Below, piece by piece: positions 9,474-20,920 of a stretch of DNA of 64,000 nt (positions within the stretch are counted from its first letter, which is position 1; each line of letters begins with the position of its first letter). A program made the translations under genes and the position numbers. The stretch is from assembly GCA_944472155.2 (NCBI GenBank), contig OX235271.1:23009710-23073709 (forward strand), read 5' to 3'. The notes under the pieces are model-generated. The model made no database searches. It was not told where the DNA came from and worked only from the letters and a program-made list of their open reading frames with translations. This DNA comes from Trichobilharzia szidati (taxonomy: Eukaryota; Platyhelminthes; Trematoda; Strigeidida; Schistosomatidae).

Positions 9474-12370
9474 TCCCAACACTAAGTTCCCTACCAGCAG
9501 ATAGCTTCACGTCAACTACCCCACAACACGCTGAGGTTGTAAGACTCACTGTCAGCTGCCTGTATAGCAATGTGAGGGGGCTGAGAGTAAAAATAGGTGA
9601 ACTCCGAAATCTCCAAGCACACCTACAACTGAAAATAATCATTCTCACCGAAACATGGCTAACCCCCACTATCGCCGATAATGAAATCAGTATAGGTGAT
9701 ATGGTTTTGGTCAGGAGAGACAGGGATAATAAGGAAGGAGGGGGAGTTGCCATATACTTTGATAGGCAACTTAAATGTGTTCGCGCAACGGACCCACCAC
9801 TTATTGAACTCCCAGACTCCATATGGTGTCATTTCACCGTAGGCCACACCAAGCATTTACTTGGTGGCATCTACCGATCTCCCACCTGTGGGGCAGAGCA
9901 CAATCAGCTACTGCTCAGCACTATCACAGGGATACGAGACTTGGGCTATGACCAAATCACCATTGCTGGAGATTTCAATGCCCCATCACTGAACCTTGGC
10001 TCGGGGTATGCTAAGGGAAAATTCGGCCGAAATCTACTGCAAGCTATTCGGGACACGGGACTGACTGAGAATGTTGGAGACGACACTAGGTGGGGCCCTA
10101 GTGGAAAGTCATCAAAACTAGACTACATTCTAACTAGTGACCAACTACTCGTCGAAAAGGTCCAGGTCATGACTCCTCTAGGAAGTAGTGACCATGCAGT
10201 CATAGGTTTCGACCTCGTTCTCCGTGAGCACTTGCAGTGGGACGCTACGCAACCATGTCTGTGTTACAGCAAGGCTGACTACGCTGAAATGCGGAGGCTC
10301 TTGTCCGATGCAGACTGGCCCTTAGCATGGGATGAGCTGTCTGTGGATGAACACTGGGAAGCGGTAAAAAAGATTATTCATACAGCGATCTCGGATACCG
10401 TCCCTTTAGTCACAGCGCAGCCAAAAAGAAAATCATCATGGTTAAAGAGAGGCACGCAGCGTATTCTGCAAGCAAAGAGGAAGGCTTGGTTTACGTGGCG
10501 CGTATCTAGAAGCCAGATCGACCATGATGCATACCTGGAACTCAGGAACCGATGCAATGCAAGAGTCAGGAGGGACGGAAGGTCATTCCAGGCTAACCTT
10601 GCTAAAAAACTCCTGGCAAACCCGAAGAATTTGTACCGATTCATGTCGGAAAGGAAACCAACCAACCAAGGGGCTTGCGCCTTAGTAGGCCAAAACGGTC
10701 AATATCTCACTAGTCTGGAGATGGCTGAAACATTCAGTTTAGCCTTCGCCAAACAGCTAAACAGCAATGTGGGTATTACCGTTACGAACCAAAATGGTGG
10801 CATGACTATTTCACAGGAGGAAGACCAAATAGCCACCCCTCAAATAAACCCTGCAATAGTACTGAGAAAGCTGCAGCGACTTATACCTGGGAAGTCCCCA
10901 GGTTGTGATGACATCAGGCCATCTGTTCTGAAACAGTGCGCCGAAGCTCTCTGTAGGCCTTTATGCGACTTGTTCCAACACTCCATGGAATCGGGGAAAC
11001 TGCCAAAGGAATGGAAAAGAAGCATCCTTTCTCCGATCTTCAAGGGTGGGGATAGGCAAAATCCCACCAGTTATAGACCAGTAGCTCTACTCCCAGTGGT
11101 ATCGAAAGTACTGGAAAGTATTATTGATGATCACATCAGGGAATATCTGGATAGGTCTAAAATACTCCATGAAGCCCAACACGGTTTCAGGAAAGGAAGA
11201 TCCTGCGTCACTAACTTATTATCAGCTTGGGACGATTGGACATCATGCTGGGATATGAATGTTCCTATCCACGTGATCTTTCTAGACTTTGAGAAGGCAT
11301 TTGACACTGTTCACCATGACCTTCTCCTACACAAAATAAGCCAGGTAGGTCTAGGTAAACCACTTCTGTCATGGTTGAAGGACTACCTAACTGAAAGGCA
11401 ATTTTGCACCAAGGTCAATCGAGTCCGATCATCTTGGCACAGCTCGTCATCAGGAGTGTCGCAGGGTTCTATCCTGGGACCACTGATGTTCTTGATTTTT
11501 ATCAATGATTTACCATGCCGTCTAAACTGCCCGACTCTTCTATACGCTGATGACGTAAAGATATGGAGGGCGGTAAAGTGTCCGGAGGACTCAGATAGGC
11601 TGCAGGCAGATCTAAGGCTTCTGGAAGACTGGGCGGTAACCAGTGGAATGACTTTCAACCTGAAAAAGTGCAAAGTAGTGAAGTTACGCACCTGTAGACT
11701 GCAGAATGCAAGTTACACCCTGTGCAATGAAAGCTTGTCCTGCTCAACGTCGGAACGTGACTTAGGTCTAGTTCTAACGGAGAAAATGGACACAAGCGTG
11801 AATTACACGGGGGATGTAGCGAGGGCATATGCGGTCATACACTTTACACATAGACAATTAGGTGCACTCACTCCTGAGCTCTTTCTAAGGTTGTATAAAA
11901 CATACGTCAGACCGCATCTTGAAGTGCATAATATCATTGCACCCCCACTGCTTAAAAGAGACGCCAACCTCTTGGAAAGAGCTCAACGACGGGCAACAAA
12001 AGGAGTGGTTGGTCTCCGAAATAAGCCATATGACGAAAGGCTGAAGAAATTAGGCCTATTCACACTCAGTTACCGTCGCCTGAGGGGGGATTTAATTACT
12101 GCCTACAAAATAACAAATGATCAGAATCACCCGAACAAAGGTGTTCTGCCATTGAGTAGGTATAGGCTCCCTCGTGGAAATCCCAGAAGGATAGCTCATC
12201 AGAGGGCAAGGACCCGGGTGCGCTCCCACTTCTTTTCCCTGCGGGTTTGTCGTCCCTGGAATTCCTTACCGGCAGATGTAGCTATGGCACCATCTGTGGA
12301 CGCCTTTAAGCGAAGGCTGGACAACCTTGCAGTGACACAAGGACTGTATCCAAATGGCCTATCCCCTTAA
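9422..12370 (+). CDS. LINE ORF2 polyprotein: APE endonuclease and reverse transcriptase
   Basis: The open frame runs from 9422 (stop at 9419-9421) to 12370. No in-frame ATG precedes the endonuclease; position 9572 is GTG. Numbering from 9572, the endonuclease has E27 (LTETWLTP), GDFN at 133-136 and SDH at 206-208. The RT has FLDFEKAFDTVHHDLL (catalytic D572), SSGVSQGSILGP and YADD at 658-661. The C-terminus has ERAQRRATKGVVGL and YRRLRGDLITAYKI, typical of CR1/Jockey-group LINEs. All key catalytic residues are present. The frame is -1 relative to ORF1 and overlaps its last 52 bases, so expression by frameshifting or reinitiation is inferred. Confidence 0.9.
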   Translation: MQGKKPQWAGSIGTGQLVPTLSSLPADSFTSTTPQHAEVVRLTVSCLYSNVRGLRVKIGELRNLQAHLQLKIIILTETWLTPTIADNEISIGDMVLVRRDRDNKEGGGVAIYFDRQLKCVRATDPPLIELPDSIWCHFTVGHTKHLLGGIYRSPTCGAEHNQLLLSTITGIRDLGYDQITIAGDFNAPSLNLGSGYAKGKFGRNLLQAIRDTGLTENVGDDTRWGPSGKSSKLDYILTSDQLLVEKVQVMTPLGSSDHAVIGFDLVLREHLQWDATQPCLCYSKADYAEMRRLLSDADWPLAWDELSVDEHWEAVKKIIHTAISDTVPLVTAQPKRKSSWLKRGTQRILQAKRKAWFTWRVSRSQIDHDAYLELRNRCNARVRRDGRSFQANLAKKLLANPKNLYRFMSERKPTNQGACALVGQNGQYLTSLEMAETFSLAFAKQLNSNVGITVTNQNGGMTISQEEDQIATPQINPAIVLRKLQRLIPGKSPGCDDIRPSVLKQCAEALCRPLCDLFQHSMESGKLPKEWKRSILSPIFKGGDRQNPTSYRPVALLPVVSKVLESIIDDHIREYLDRSKILHEAQHGFRKGRSCVTNLLSAWDDWTSCWDMNVPIHVIFLDFEKAFDTVHHDLLLHKISQVGLGKPLLSWLKDYLTERQFCTKVNRVRSSWHSSSSGVSQGSILGPLMFLIFINDLPCRLNCPTLLYADDVKIWRAVKCPEDSDRLQADLRLLEDWAVTSGMTFNLKKCKVVKLRTCRLQNASYTLCNESLSCSTSERDLGLVLTEKMDTSVNYTGDVARAYAVIHFTHRQLGALTPELFLRLYKTYVRPHLEVHNIIAPPLLKRDANLLERAQRRATKGVVGLRNKPYDERLKKLGLFTLSYRRLRGDLITAYKITNDQNHPNKGVLPLSRYRLPRGNPRRIAHQRARTRVRSHFFSLRVCRPWNSLPADVAMAPSVDAFKRRLDNLAVTQGLYPNGLSP
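9431..9467 (+). promoter_or_regulatory. Candidate programmed -1 ribosomal frameshift signal
   Basis: In the ORF1 frame, 9431-9437 reads A_AAA_AAC, a canonical eukaryotic -1 slippery heptamer. After a 7-nt spacer (9438-9444), 9445-9454 and 9458-9467 form a 10-bp stem (nine Watson-Crick pairs, one G-U) closed by a 3-nt loop. A -1 slip places ribosomes in the ORF2 frame, which is open from 9422. This would give an ORF1-ORF2 fusion. It is a structural prediction only. Confidence 0.6.
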
Positions 12371-12420
12371 AATCGCATATACCATTCAAAGATAGACAAT
12401 TAAACTGGTCGTTTTACTAC

Positions 12421-12864
12421 TTCACATTCCCTTCAGTCTTACTCTCCTGACAGCTTTAACTACACTTATTATTATTATTATCATTATTACTGGTATATAT
12501 TATATATATATATATGTATACCGGTTGACTGACTGTTGTTACGTTTTCTTATTTTTTTTCTCTGTCTGTTAGTCTGAATACCTTTACTAATTATATCTAT
12601 TATTATTATTATTATTATTATCTCTTTTCCATTGACGACGATACCGAAAGACTAACTGGTGAAAGGATCAACTCCATTCACAGTAGTAACAGTCTTAACA
12701 CACTTCATACTACAGACGCCATATAATTAATCCCAGCACTACTCCTGTTGGAGTCAACCAAAGCTACGGCAGTCGAGTGGCGGGACGAGCTACACAGACG
12801 TTTACCAAAGATCAGGAACCTCTACCTTACAATCAAGAGGCGAGCGCAAAGAAATCAAATTGGT
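12421..12864. repeat. ATT/TTA microsatellites and unassigned sequence
   Basis: Runs of TTA/ATT occur at 12469-12490 and 12597-12620, and a TA-rich run at 12495-12515. The rest, up to the minus-strand endonuclease fragment, has no recognised content. It may include the 3' tail of the plus-strand LINE. Confidence 0.5.
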
Positions 12865-14103
12865 TTATACTAGCTCGTAAAAAGATATTGGATATTGGAA
12901 GGATTTATTTAGCATATCAAAATCGACAGAAGTATCATTCATTATTTGCTTACCACCTGTGATTTCCTTTAAAAGCTTCCACATATTAGATGAGGATTTA
13001 CATGAAAGAAACTTCTGGTTATAGAGAGCATTTAATCTTTGTAATTCGGCTTTAATCAAAGTGTTTATTCTCTTAACACCAGATTTATTTTTCATTTTGT
13101 ATAACCTCTCTTTTTGACGGCGAAGCTTTTTGAGTTGAGATGACGCGAAACGGTCGAACTTTAAGAAGATTGTCTCTTTAGGACAACAAACATCAAGACA
13201 GAAATTGAGATAATGTGTTATGTTACTAATTGTGTTGTCAAGAGCTTGTTCAGTAAACAGGTCCCAGTTTGTGTCTTTTAACATTGTCCTTAGATTCTGT
13301 ATGTTATCATGTGAATAGCATCTGTGTTGTGTTTTCTTTCCAAGGTGGGAGAAGACCCTTTTGTGCAGCTTTCCATATACCTTGGGCAATACTCTTATGA
13401 TGCAGTGATCAGAGTTAAGTAGTGGGGCTCTTTTCCGAGCTTCAAATATTCCTATGTCATTTGTGAACACAAGATCTAGAATATTATCCATTCGAGTCGG
13501 GAAGTTGACAATGTTATCATGACCAAGTGAAATAAGGAAATTGTGATCACTAGAATTGAAATCTCCAGTAACAATAGACAACGAGTTTCCGAAGGAGGTG
13601 GCAGCAAAGGAGGTAAATTCATCAGCAAATAAAGACAATTCAGTGGAATTGCATCCAGGTGCAATATAAATGTTCGAGATGTATATGTAGTTATATTTTG
13701 ACAAATGCTTAGGTTGACATTTGACGGTGAGGCAGTCAATGTTGTCACTAGAGAATTTGAAACATACTTTATTAGATGTACATCATTGTGAATTTATGAA
13801 GATGGCGACACCTCCACCACGTTTCTTCCTAGAACTGCATCGATCTTGTCTGAATAGTTTGAAATCATTTAGATACACTAGATTGTCATCGTACAGATCG
13901 TGTAGCCATGTTTCTTGAAGTGATATGATCCCAGTATTTCGATATATAATGGAAGACACAAGTGATTGAAGATAGTTAATCTTGGCTGGCAGGGAGCGAC
14001 AGTTAGTACTCATGATTGCAGGAACGGTCATAAATTGAATAGGGGTGTTTTTAAGGCTCTTTGCCACCCGGCGTGATGCTTTTTTTGTCTTTTTTTGTGG
14101 CAT
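12865..14103 (-). pseudogene. LINE endonuclease fragment (L2/CR1-type), frameshifted
   Basis: The minus strand reads MSTNCRSLPAKINYL, IISLQETWLHDL (catalytic glutamate), KKRGGGVAIFI, then after frame breaks near 13785 and 13700 NIYIAPGCNSTE, SIVTGDFNSSDH and LNSDHCIIRV. These are the APE-endonuclease motifs of a LINE ORF2 in order. A linker follows with FKRFDR-like and KLLKEITGGKQ segments, where the frame ends before RT. It is inactive because of frameshifts. It could be the 5' half of the element whose RT end is at 6631-7545; about 350 RT residues would then be missing between the two. Confidence 0.75.
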
Positions 14104-14855
14104 TTCCGATCAGTAGGTTTTAAGGATATTAAATACTCACGAGGATAAATAATCCGATTTGAGGACATATTAGAATAAAATTTAATTATTTAAAATAAAA
14201 TTGGAAGTGAGCAATTAGATGCAATATGATTTGTAATGATTAAGGTATTTGGTAGCCCAAGATTTAAGCAGGCCGCCAAGGTCAATACTAAAGGAATAAT
14301 CAGATAAAAAAGGAAGCTTCTGGCTTTGTCTTTGCTGTATGTCATTTTCACAAATTCCTCTATGGTTGGAAATTCACATTATTGCATAACTCCAAACCCT
14401 TGTAAGTGTTAGACTAGACTTAAGTTAGACCGCAAACCAACCACACTTACAAAAACCTCACAACTTTATAAGCTTAGCAGTACTTTACCTAACGTGTAAG
14501 TATTGACGAAAGGAATCAAAGTAAAAAGACTTGAGATGGAAGTGTATTTTCACACAAATGAAATATCAAATTAATTAAATAAGGGTGTTTTAAAACTTAT
14601 CTGCTGCCTTGACTGGCGGTAGGCTCGAAGAGTGCGCTGAATGAAAGCACAGCGAGAGCGAATTAAGTGTGTACAGGAGAGTCACAAATCAAAAGATGAA
14701 GGCGTGCCAAAAGTGGGTGAGTGCGTTTAAACAAAAGTTCAAAGGTTCAATGTACACTAAACCCTCATAAGCTGCGTTTGAACCAAAATATGACACTGAA
14801 ATGTGCTCTGCAAACGATTTACACTGATGCACTGTGACGTTACTGTGGTATCATT
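14104..14855. other. Unassigned sequence
   Basis: No coding motif, repeat head or RNA gene recognised. It could hold decayed sequence of the Gypsy element that begins downstream, or 5' sequence of the minus-strand LINE. Confidence 0.4.
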
Positions 14856-15960
14856 TTGAAGTACAGTATAAGCAAAATTAAAAATCAGATTATACCTCCG
14901 TTTCATCTTGGCCATCTAGGCGTTGAGCTCAGGAAGTCATCTATCCGTAGGCAGGCTCACTGGCCAAGAAAGGACAAAAAAGTCGTGGACCATGGCAATA
15001 AGTGTGTTAAGTGTCAAAAAGCTGACGAACACCCGCACGATTACTATCGATCTCATTACCATGGCCTGAAAACCCACGGTAACGTGTTCACCTAGATTTC
15101 GCCGGAAACTATTACCTGATTTTAGTTTGTGTTTATTTAGAATGCCTGGAATTTGCCCTCGCTAATTAACCGACTGCAACTCTCCCTCGCTAAAACCTTT
15201 CGCTGCAATGATTTGACTGAAACTCGACGATAGCCCTCAGTTCACGTCAGCAAACTTCGGAAACTTTCACCTTTGACATTTTACTGAGCATACACTATCT
15301 TCCTCTTATCACCCACAGTGGAACAGTTAGGCTGAAAGATATGTGGTTACTTCCAGGGCGCCACGCGCAAATCATGGGGAGAAATGACAACCACAGACAT
15401 TATCCGGAATTTCTTGTTTATGTATAGGATATCTTCAACAGAAATACTTACAAATAGCTGAAGCTATGCGGAGGCACTTATGGGAAGGGAACTGCTTACT
15501 TATCACGAAGCTTTGATACCTAAATAACCTGCAGTTAAGTTTCCAGACTCTCCAAAATCTTTCGAAGCCAAAACACTTGTTTGTTAGAGACTGAGGAACA
15601 GGACGCAGTAAATAGATAGAAGAGCTGGTCAATGGTAGGAGTTGTTATGTAGTGTATAATGTCGCAGCCGGACCACATACATGTACACGACTTAGAAAAC
15701 TAACAACTAGGACGTTCGTCTCCTCACAGAGAAAAAGTAACCAGTGGTTTCCCACTAGATGTGCTACTTGGTACATACAGAGTGCAACATGAGAATGGAG
15801 CCTATAAAACTGTGGACATATCACATACCAACAAAATAATACCTCAATGTCGGTCAGTTAGGTGCCGGAAACACACGACCCCGAGTAATTTCTATGCTAA
15901 AGGGGGAGAAAATGCCAAAATGTATGTCCAGCGTATCAGTTGATTTTACCTCTTTCAAAT
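14856..15960 (+). pseudogene. Ty3/Gypsy LTR retrotransposon integrase region, decayed
   Basis: PPFHLGHLGVELRKSSIRR, HWPRKDKKVVDHGNKCVKCQ (14920-15030) is the H2C2 zinc-binding module of a Gypsy integrase (family LH.GH.G ... WWP ... C..CQ). In other frames follow RVHLDFAGNYY (first catalytic aspartate, near 15085), DSPQFTSANF (second aspartate region, normally DNGPQFTS, near 15230) and SSSYHPQWNS, AERYV (normally SPYHPQSNGQAER, near 15310). 15761-15943 gives LLGTYRVQHENGAYKTVDI, resembling the C-terminal DNA-binding part. Stops and shifts separate all parts, so it is dead. No LTRs were identified. Confidence 0.75.
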
Positions 15961-17504
15961 AATGCCTTCCAAGTGAAGTTCGATGGAGACTAAGTCCGGT
16001 GAATGATCCATTCCTCCTTTAAATCTCTCCATGTATTGTCATTAATGTGTACAAATGAACATAGTGGTGAAAGCATATTCTCCCTCTCATTGTTTTTTTT
16101 TCTCTCTCTCTCTCGATACGTGATCACTGTGACTTTACAAGTCACGCGGCTCATTAATTTAGTAGCAGTTTAGACAAAATATAAAAAAGCAATGCAATGT
16201 AAGTTTTTTGGTTGACACCATTCAAAGTCGTGTTAAAAGCATACAGCATTCAAGAGTTGTAACACAGTGGTCAGCGAACCTGAAACTGCTGAGGTAAAAC
16301 CCCTATTTAGTTGCTGGTATCAGATCTAAATTATAAAAAAATGCTTTTGCTCCTACCATCTACAAGCCTGTTCAGCTTCTTGTCAAGATGCTACCCCATG
16401 GGCCCCACAGAAATTCGTTAGACATCTTAAAGGTCAGCTTGTCCCACGGTATCTAACCGTCCAGATCTTTGAATTCACTTCTCACTGAAATATCGCTTAT
16501 CTACCTCACGATAATCTTTTTATTTACGCACTATTATACTCTGTTTTATCTTGACTACTTAGGCCTTTATTGAGGTTGAAACTTAATCGCTTGCTTAAAG
16601 TCTGGTTGCTTTGATTATAAACACAACACCAATATTTGAACAAAGCTATATTTTCATCGGAAACGTCATAGTTTCCATGCTTAAACCAATATGGCCAGCA
16701 TCAAACATTGCAAATGTATAATATCATTCCAAGGAGTCTCTAGTTCGTTCTTGTATATATCTTCTAAATGTGCTTCCAATGATGTATTATCCATAATTGT
16801 ATTTTATGTCATTTCGCAGTCTCCCAGGACGTTCTCCTCTTCCTGAAATAGTTTTTAATCAAGTGGCGGCATAGCACTTACCCAAATATACGCTGTTCAC
16901 TGGTTGACCATAACTATCAGCTGGAAACGGGACGAAGTTTGGGTTAGCGTTCAAACTTGATGGTGACCTCAGTGAAGGGTTTACAATTGAACATTTATAA
17001 GAACCTGTTCTGATTGCTTGTACAATAACTGAACAATTTAAACTTTTGAAAAAGTATTAATCTACAATACTACAGGGCTGTAATTTATAACATAGCTGAT
17101 CATGCCTGTAAAAATGGCATGCATTTCTCGTAAACACCAGTTTATACGGAATAAAAATGATTATTATAGTGTCTACATTCATCGACAAGGAACCATTTTG
17201 TGAACAAACATGCAGAAGACTATTACGCCTTCAGCATTCAAGCATAATAATAATAGTACCATTATAACTGAAAGAAGCCTAAAGTTTCATTTACCTATGA
17301 CTGAAGAGCCATCTATAGTTAAGAAAAACATAAACGTTGGTGATTAACCTGAGGGTCTTGCTGAATGAACTTTACAAAGTAACAGACTAGCCGCAAGTTG
17401 AAAATAGATCAGGTGAACGGGAAAGTGCAACATCGGAGAGTAAAAGCGAAAACGAGCTCGAAAAAGTTCTACGATTCCTTATGAAAGTATTGACAATTAT
17501 TATT
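15961..17504. other. Unassigned non-repetitive DNA
   Basis: Contains a CT-rich run near 16085-16115 and a short minus-strand frame (about 16797-16685) starting MDNTSLEAHLEDIYKNELE that might be a remnant exon. No family could be named. Otherwise nothing recognised. Confidence 0.35.
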
Positions 17505-18010
17505 ATTATTATCCACTTCACCTTCACATGATGGACCCCACCGGTCACGACCTTTCAGAACATCCACCGCTTATATACACCTAGTTTTGTCTAAAACCTT
17601 AAAACAACTACTTTGAGGAGTTATCAAGCACTGGTGTGAGCCCTTTGTTTTGCCCTCTATTTCGATTGCTGGATTCCCATTGGCTGTCAATACTTCCAAT
17701 GCATCACTGAAATTACTGTATCTTCAAGGCCATTCTAACTGTATATATACAGAGTTTCTGTCCAGCATTTTGACTGTTGTTTCAGACAGTGAAAGCTCTC
17801 TTATCGACATCCAGTCTTTTCTTTTGTCTTTTCGTGTTGGCAGTGTCATTCTTGTTGTTGTCGACGTGCGATTAGGACAGATTAGCCAGCGCATTAACTT
17901 AGTATTCACTCATAATCCCCTATGTCTTAGTTCCGGTCACAATACCACCAAGCAACGATCAATGACGGCTAGTTGCGGGATTTTGTACCCTGTTTATGTG
18001 TTTTTGTAGA
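17505..18010 (+). repeat. Dispersed repeat C, copy 1
   Basis: Runs from ATCCACTTCACCTTCACATG through a conserved block around TATATATACAGAGTTTCTGT to a segment ending GATTTGGATTGATTTCAGTA. A near-identical block recurs at 30250-30755 (plus), and its middle part at 49225-49480 (minus). No coding motif fits it. At its right end lies a degraded tRNA-like SINE-HH head (18040-18115). Confidence 0.7.
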
Positions 18011-18329
18011 GATTTGGATTGATTTCAGTAGTGTGGGTCATTGAATTCGGGTCCAAGTGAGTGAATCGTTAACGAGTTTGGTTTCTTAATCTAAATGGGG
18101 TCGTGAATACCAAAGTACTACTAGGTGCAAGCCCTGGATAGCGTACAACATGCATGGGATGCCCACGATTCTTACTCTACCGTTTGACAGTTAGCACATG
18201 TTACAGATTAAATAATGAAGATGATACAACTCACAAAGGGACAAGTCAATCAAACGAGTATGGGTAGCCCCAACCAGTAATCTGAGAACTTGTGGCTAAC
18301 GTAATCTCAATATTATTACTATTATTTTT

Positions 18330-18490
18330 ACGAGTTTGACGACGGATGAAACAGCAGCTGTCCAGTACTCCCTGGTGGTTTTCAATACTTTTCTAACTGA
18401 TATCAGTTCGTGGTTAAACTTGTAAAAATTAATCTAATCCTTACAAACCAACCCTTGAAAATTACTAGTATTGTTGTTTTAGCTTTTAGA
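18330..18490 (+). repeat. SINE-HH tail with degraded hammerhead segment
   Basis: GATGAAACAGCAGCTGTCCA and CAGTACTCCCTGGTGG match the 3' half of the hammerhead in better SINE-HH copies. The tail then runs through TCTAACTGATATCAG to TACAAACCAACCCTTGAAAA. The CUGANGA core is not preserved. Confidence 0.55.
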
Positions 18491-19384
18491 GGCTGACTGT
18501 ATTGACGTTCGCGAATTGTACGGAGTATACTAACGCAAGATCTTATACCAACAACTTCTATAGTATTCGTTCCTTGTGTACCAAAGACAAAGCAAAACGC
18601 CACAAATGATCGTCCAAAGTACGAGATATATTTCGGGACCAAATAGTAAACCGTGAAGAATGCTTAACTAGCTAGTGATCGTGCACGAACGTGACACGAC
18701 AGAGTACCAAATAGCATGAATGCTTGACCGGAAGCCTTCAGCTAAACAAGTCGACTTAAACAGTGAGGGTCAGCATCCAATGTTCAGTGATGATTGCTGT
18801 GGTCAATAATTTTGGAAAATTATTTACCGCTACAAGCTGTTATTAACATTTTCTTCGCTATCTCTTATTTTTCACAAGCAATTAATTTTTGACCAATTAA
18901 CAAAATCGCTTAGTCACGTGTTTAAAAAACATATACTTAAGGATAGTGAAAGTGTTGCATTTTACTCGATGGCAAACTTTCCGAGTACAATATAGATAGA
19001 TAGGTGGTATTAAATATTTACACAAGTCGAACAAATTCTCTATCTCCTTCAGGTTTAAAAAAAATATTATCACCTGAAGTGAATATGTTACCGTTTTGCT
19101 TTTGTTACAACTCCTCTTGTTAATTTCATCATATTCTTGCTTTTATTCCTAAGGAGAGAGAGAGAAAACTCATTGTTGAGCACAAAAAATCACAATTGAG
19201 CATACTACACCTAACCTTAAAATTCAGTTTCCAATCATATTGTGGCGTGTGCTACTGGTAAGATTTATCAGTAGCATATATATAGTATGAAGAGATGTTC
19301 ATCGGCATAAAAACATCAAATAGCAGGGAGATAGATTTCTGTCGGTCAGTTTACGAAATAGAACTTTGCACATAACGAAGAACA
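18491..19384. other. Unassigned AT-rich sequence
   Basis: No coding motif or known repeat head seen. Short GA-rich run near 19155. Confidence 0.4.
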
Positions 19385-20070
19385 AAACAGTTTAATTGGA
19401 AATCATAAGTCACAAGGAGTGGATGCATCTGCGCCAGCCATTGGATAACGATTTTGAGCCATGTCACCAATTGTTTCCAACCATTGGTTTTTACCGTCCC
19501 GGGGACCCCAACCAGGAAGCCAGTCTACACCTTTCTACGTGGCTTAGACTAACTGTTGTAGATTTCATTGACTGGTGCCATGTTTTCGTTTGACCGCCGC
19601 TAGCTCTTTTCCAGCCTGACCCATCCTATGTCAGCTAACATTGCCCGTCGAGGAGGGTGATCGATGACTAGGCATACCCAACACATGTCTAACCATCTCA
19701 GTCGATGTTATTCTACAGTCTCGTCGACTGATTTCGCCTCCTTACCTAGCACTCGACGCCTAACCTCAATATTGCTCACCTTATTATACCACTTCACACG
19801 GGAGATAGAAAGCAGACACCTATGATCGAAGACATCTAATCCTTTCATATTTTCTGCTCTCAATGGCCAGGTCTCACAGCCATAAAGGAGGACGGAGCGA
19901 ACTGTTGAGCAGTACACACGCCCTTTGGTCGATAGTCGGATATCGCGTCTACGCCAGAGACGGCGTAAACTGGCATATGCGATACTAGCCCTCTGTATTC
20001 GTGCTGAGATTTCGTCGGAGATCAACCCGTTGGGGCTGATGGTACTTCCCAAGTAAGTGAAGCGGCCAGA
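19385..20070 (-). mobile_element. RTE-like LINE 3' end, copy 1
   Basis: Minus-strand translation from about 20068 reads GRFTYLGSTISPNGLISDEI, then RRLWRRRDIRLSTKGRVYCS, SVLLYGCETWPLRAENM and LDVFDHRCLLSISRVKW. This is the conserved C-terminus of RTE/SR2-type reverse transcriptases. A stretch of 3' UTR follows (19385-19700). Everything upstream is missing, as in most 5'-truncated LINE insertions. The coding part is nearly intact, so this copy is relatively young. Confidence 0.8.
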
Positions 20071-20335
20071 GAGAGAGGGAGAGAAAATGATACAGCGTTG
20101 TAACGATATATGGGAGACATAAAAGGAACATGAAGAAACACAATATGAAGGCCAGATGTAGCGAAACACGGAAGATCTGTGGAAATAGTGCGTTGAAGAT
20201 AAGGTGTACATAATTTGGCTATACAGAGGTATCAAATTGCAACTAAACATTCATTTACCAAAGCATTCGTCTTCTACCGTTACAGTATTACTTTCTGTCT
20301 TTCTCTTGTTCTAGCATAGGACTTCTAGCTAGAGC

Positions 20336-20525
20336 TTTGAAGTTCCGATAGCAGCGGGTTTTTTATTTTTACGGGGTGGGGTTACTAGCCAAACGCCCAA
20401 CTTTCCCTCTTTGCCGACCTTACTACCGCCCTGCTGAGGTCTAGGAGTGAGTCAGCCGAGGATTGGAAACAGGACCACAGGCGTGGTTAGCGAGCGTTCT
20501 ACCGCTAAACCACTGGAGCTCTAGT
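20336..20525 (-). mobile_element. tRNA-derived SINE-A copy
   Basis: The minus strand has a tRNA-like head with A-box-like TAGCGGTAGAACGC and a degraded B box, followed by the SINE-A body (GGGCGTTTGGCTAG region) ending near TTCAAAGCTCTAG. It lies between two RTE ends. Confidence 0.6.
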
Positions 20526-20920
20526 ATAGCAAGAGTAAGTATTCGGCAAAGAATCTATTTCAAGTTGTCAGGATATAGAAATTCTTAGACTGAAAATTTG
20601 TTTATTTCCCAAGAGATATTGAACAGTTCAACACCTTATAGATAATATTTCAGTCTTTAATTGTTCCACAAATGCGACAGTTTGGAGTAATTTCACACCT
20701 AAGTAACACCAATTATATCGGCGTAGTTGTATTCACTGAGCTGGATAGTTTAGTTGCGGAGGTTTTACTATTTGTCTAGACAACACTTTCAGTGCATACT
20801 TCAACTTGAAGTGAACTTTCAGGAATCACCGCGAGTTTATCAGCAATCTTTACTCCTGGAAACCTTGATCGTAATTGGTTATAACTGAATATTTGCTCAT
20901 TGTCTGACTGACTGGTTTCA
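20526..20920. other. Unassigned sequence between SINE-A and an RTE end
   Basis: No recognisable motif. Confidence 0.4.

Larger units (their letters stand above)
7546..12420 (+). mobile_element. Apparently full-length two-ORF CR1-like LINE
   Basis: ORF1 (PHD finger plus RRM-like) and ORF2 (APE endonuclease plus RT) are both uninterrupted and overlap in the -1 frame. About 280 bases without a long ORF precede ORF1. A short 3' UTR (12371 to about 12420) is followed by ATT/TTA microsatellite. It lies between two minus-strand LINE fragments. Intact frames suggest recent insertion and possible coding capacity. Target-site duplications were not found by eye, so both ends are approximate. Confidence 0.85.
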
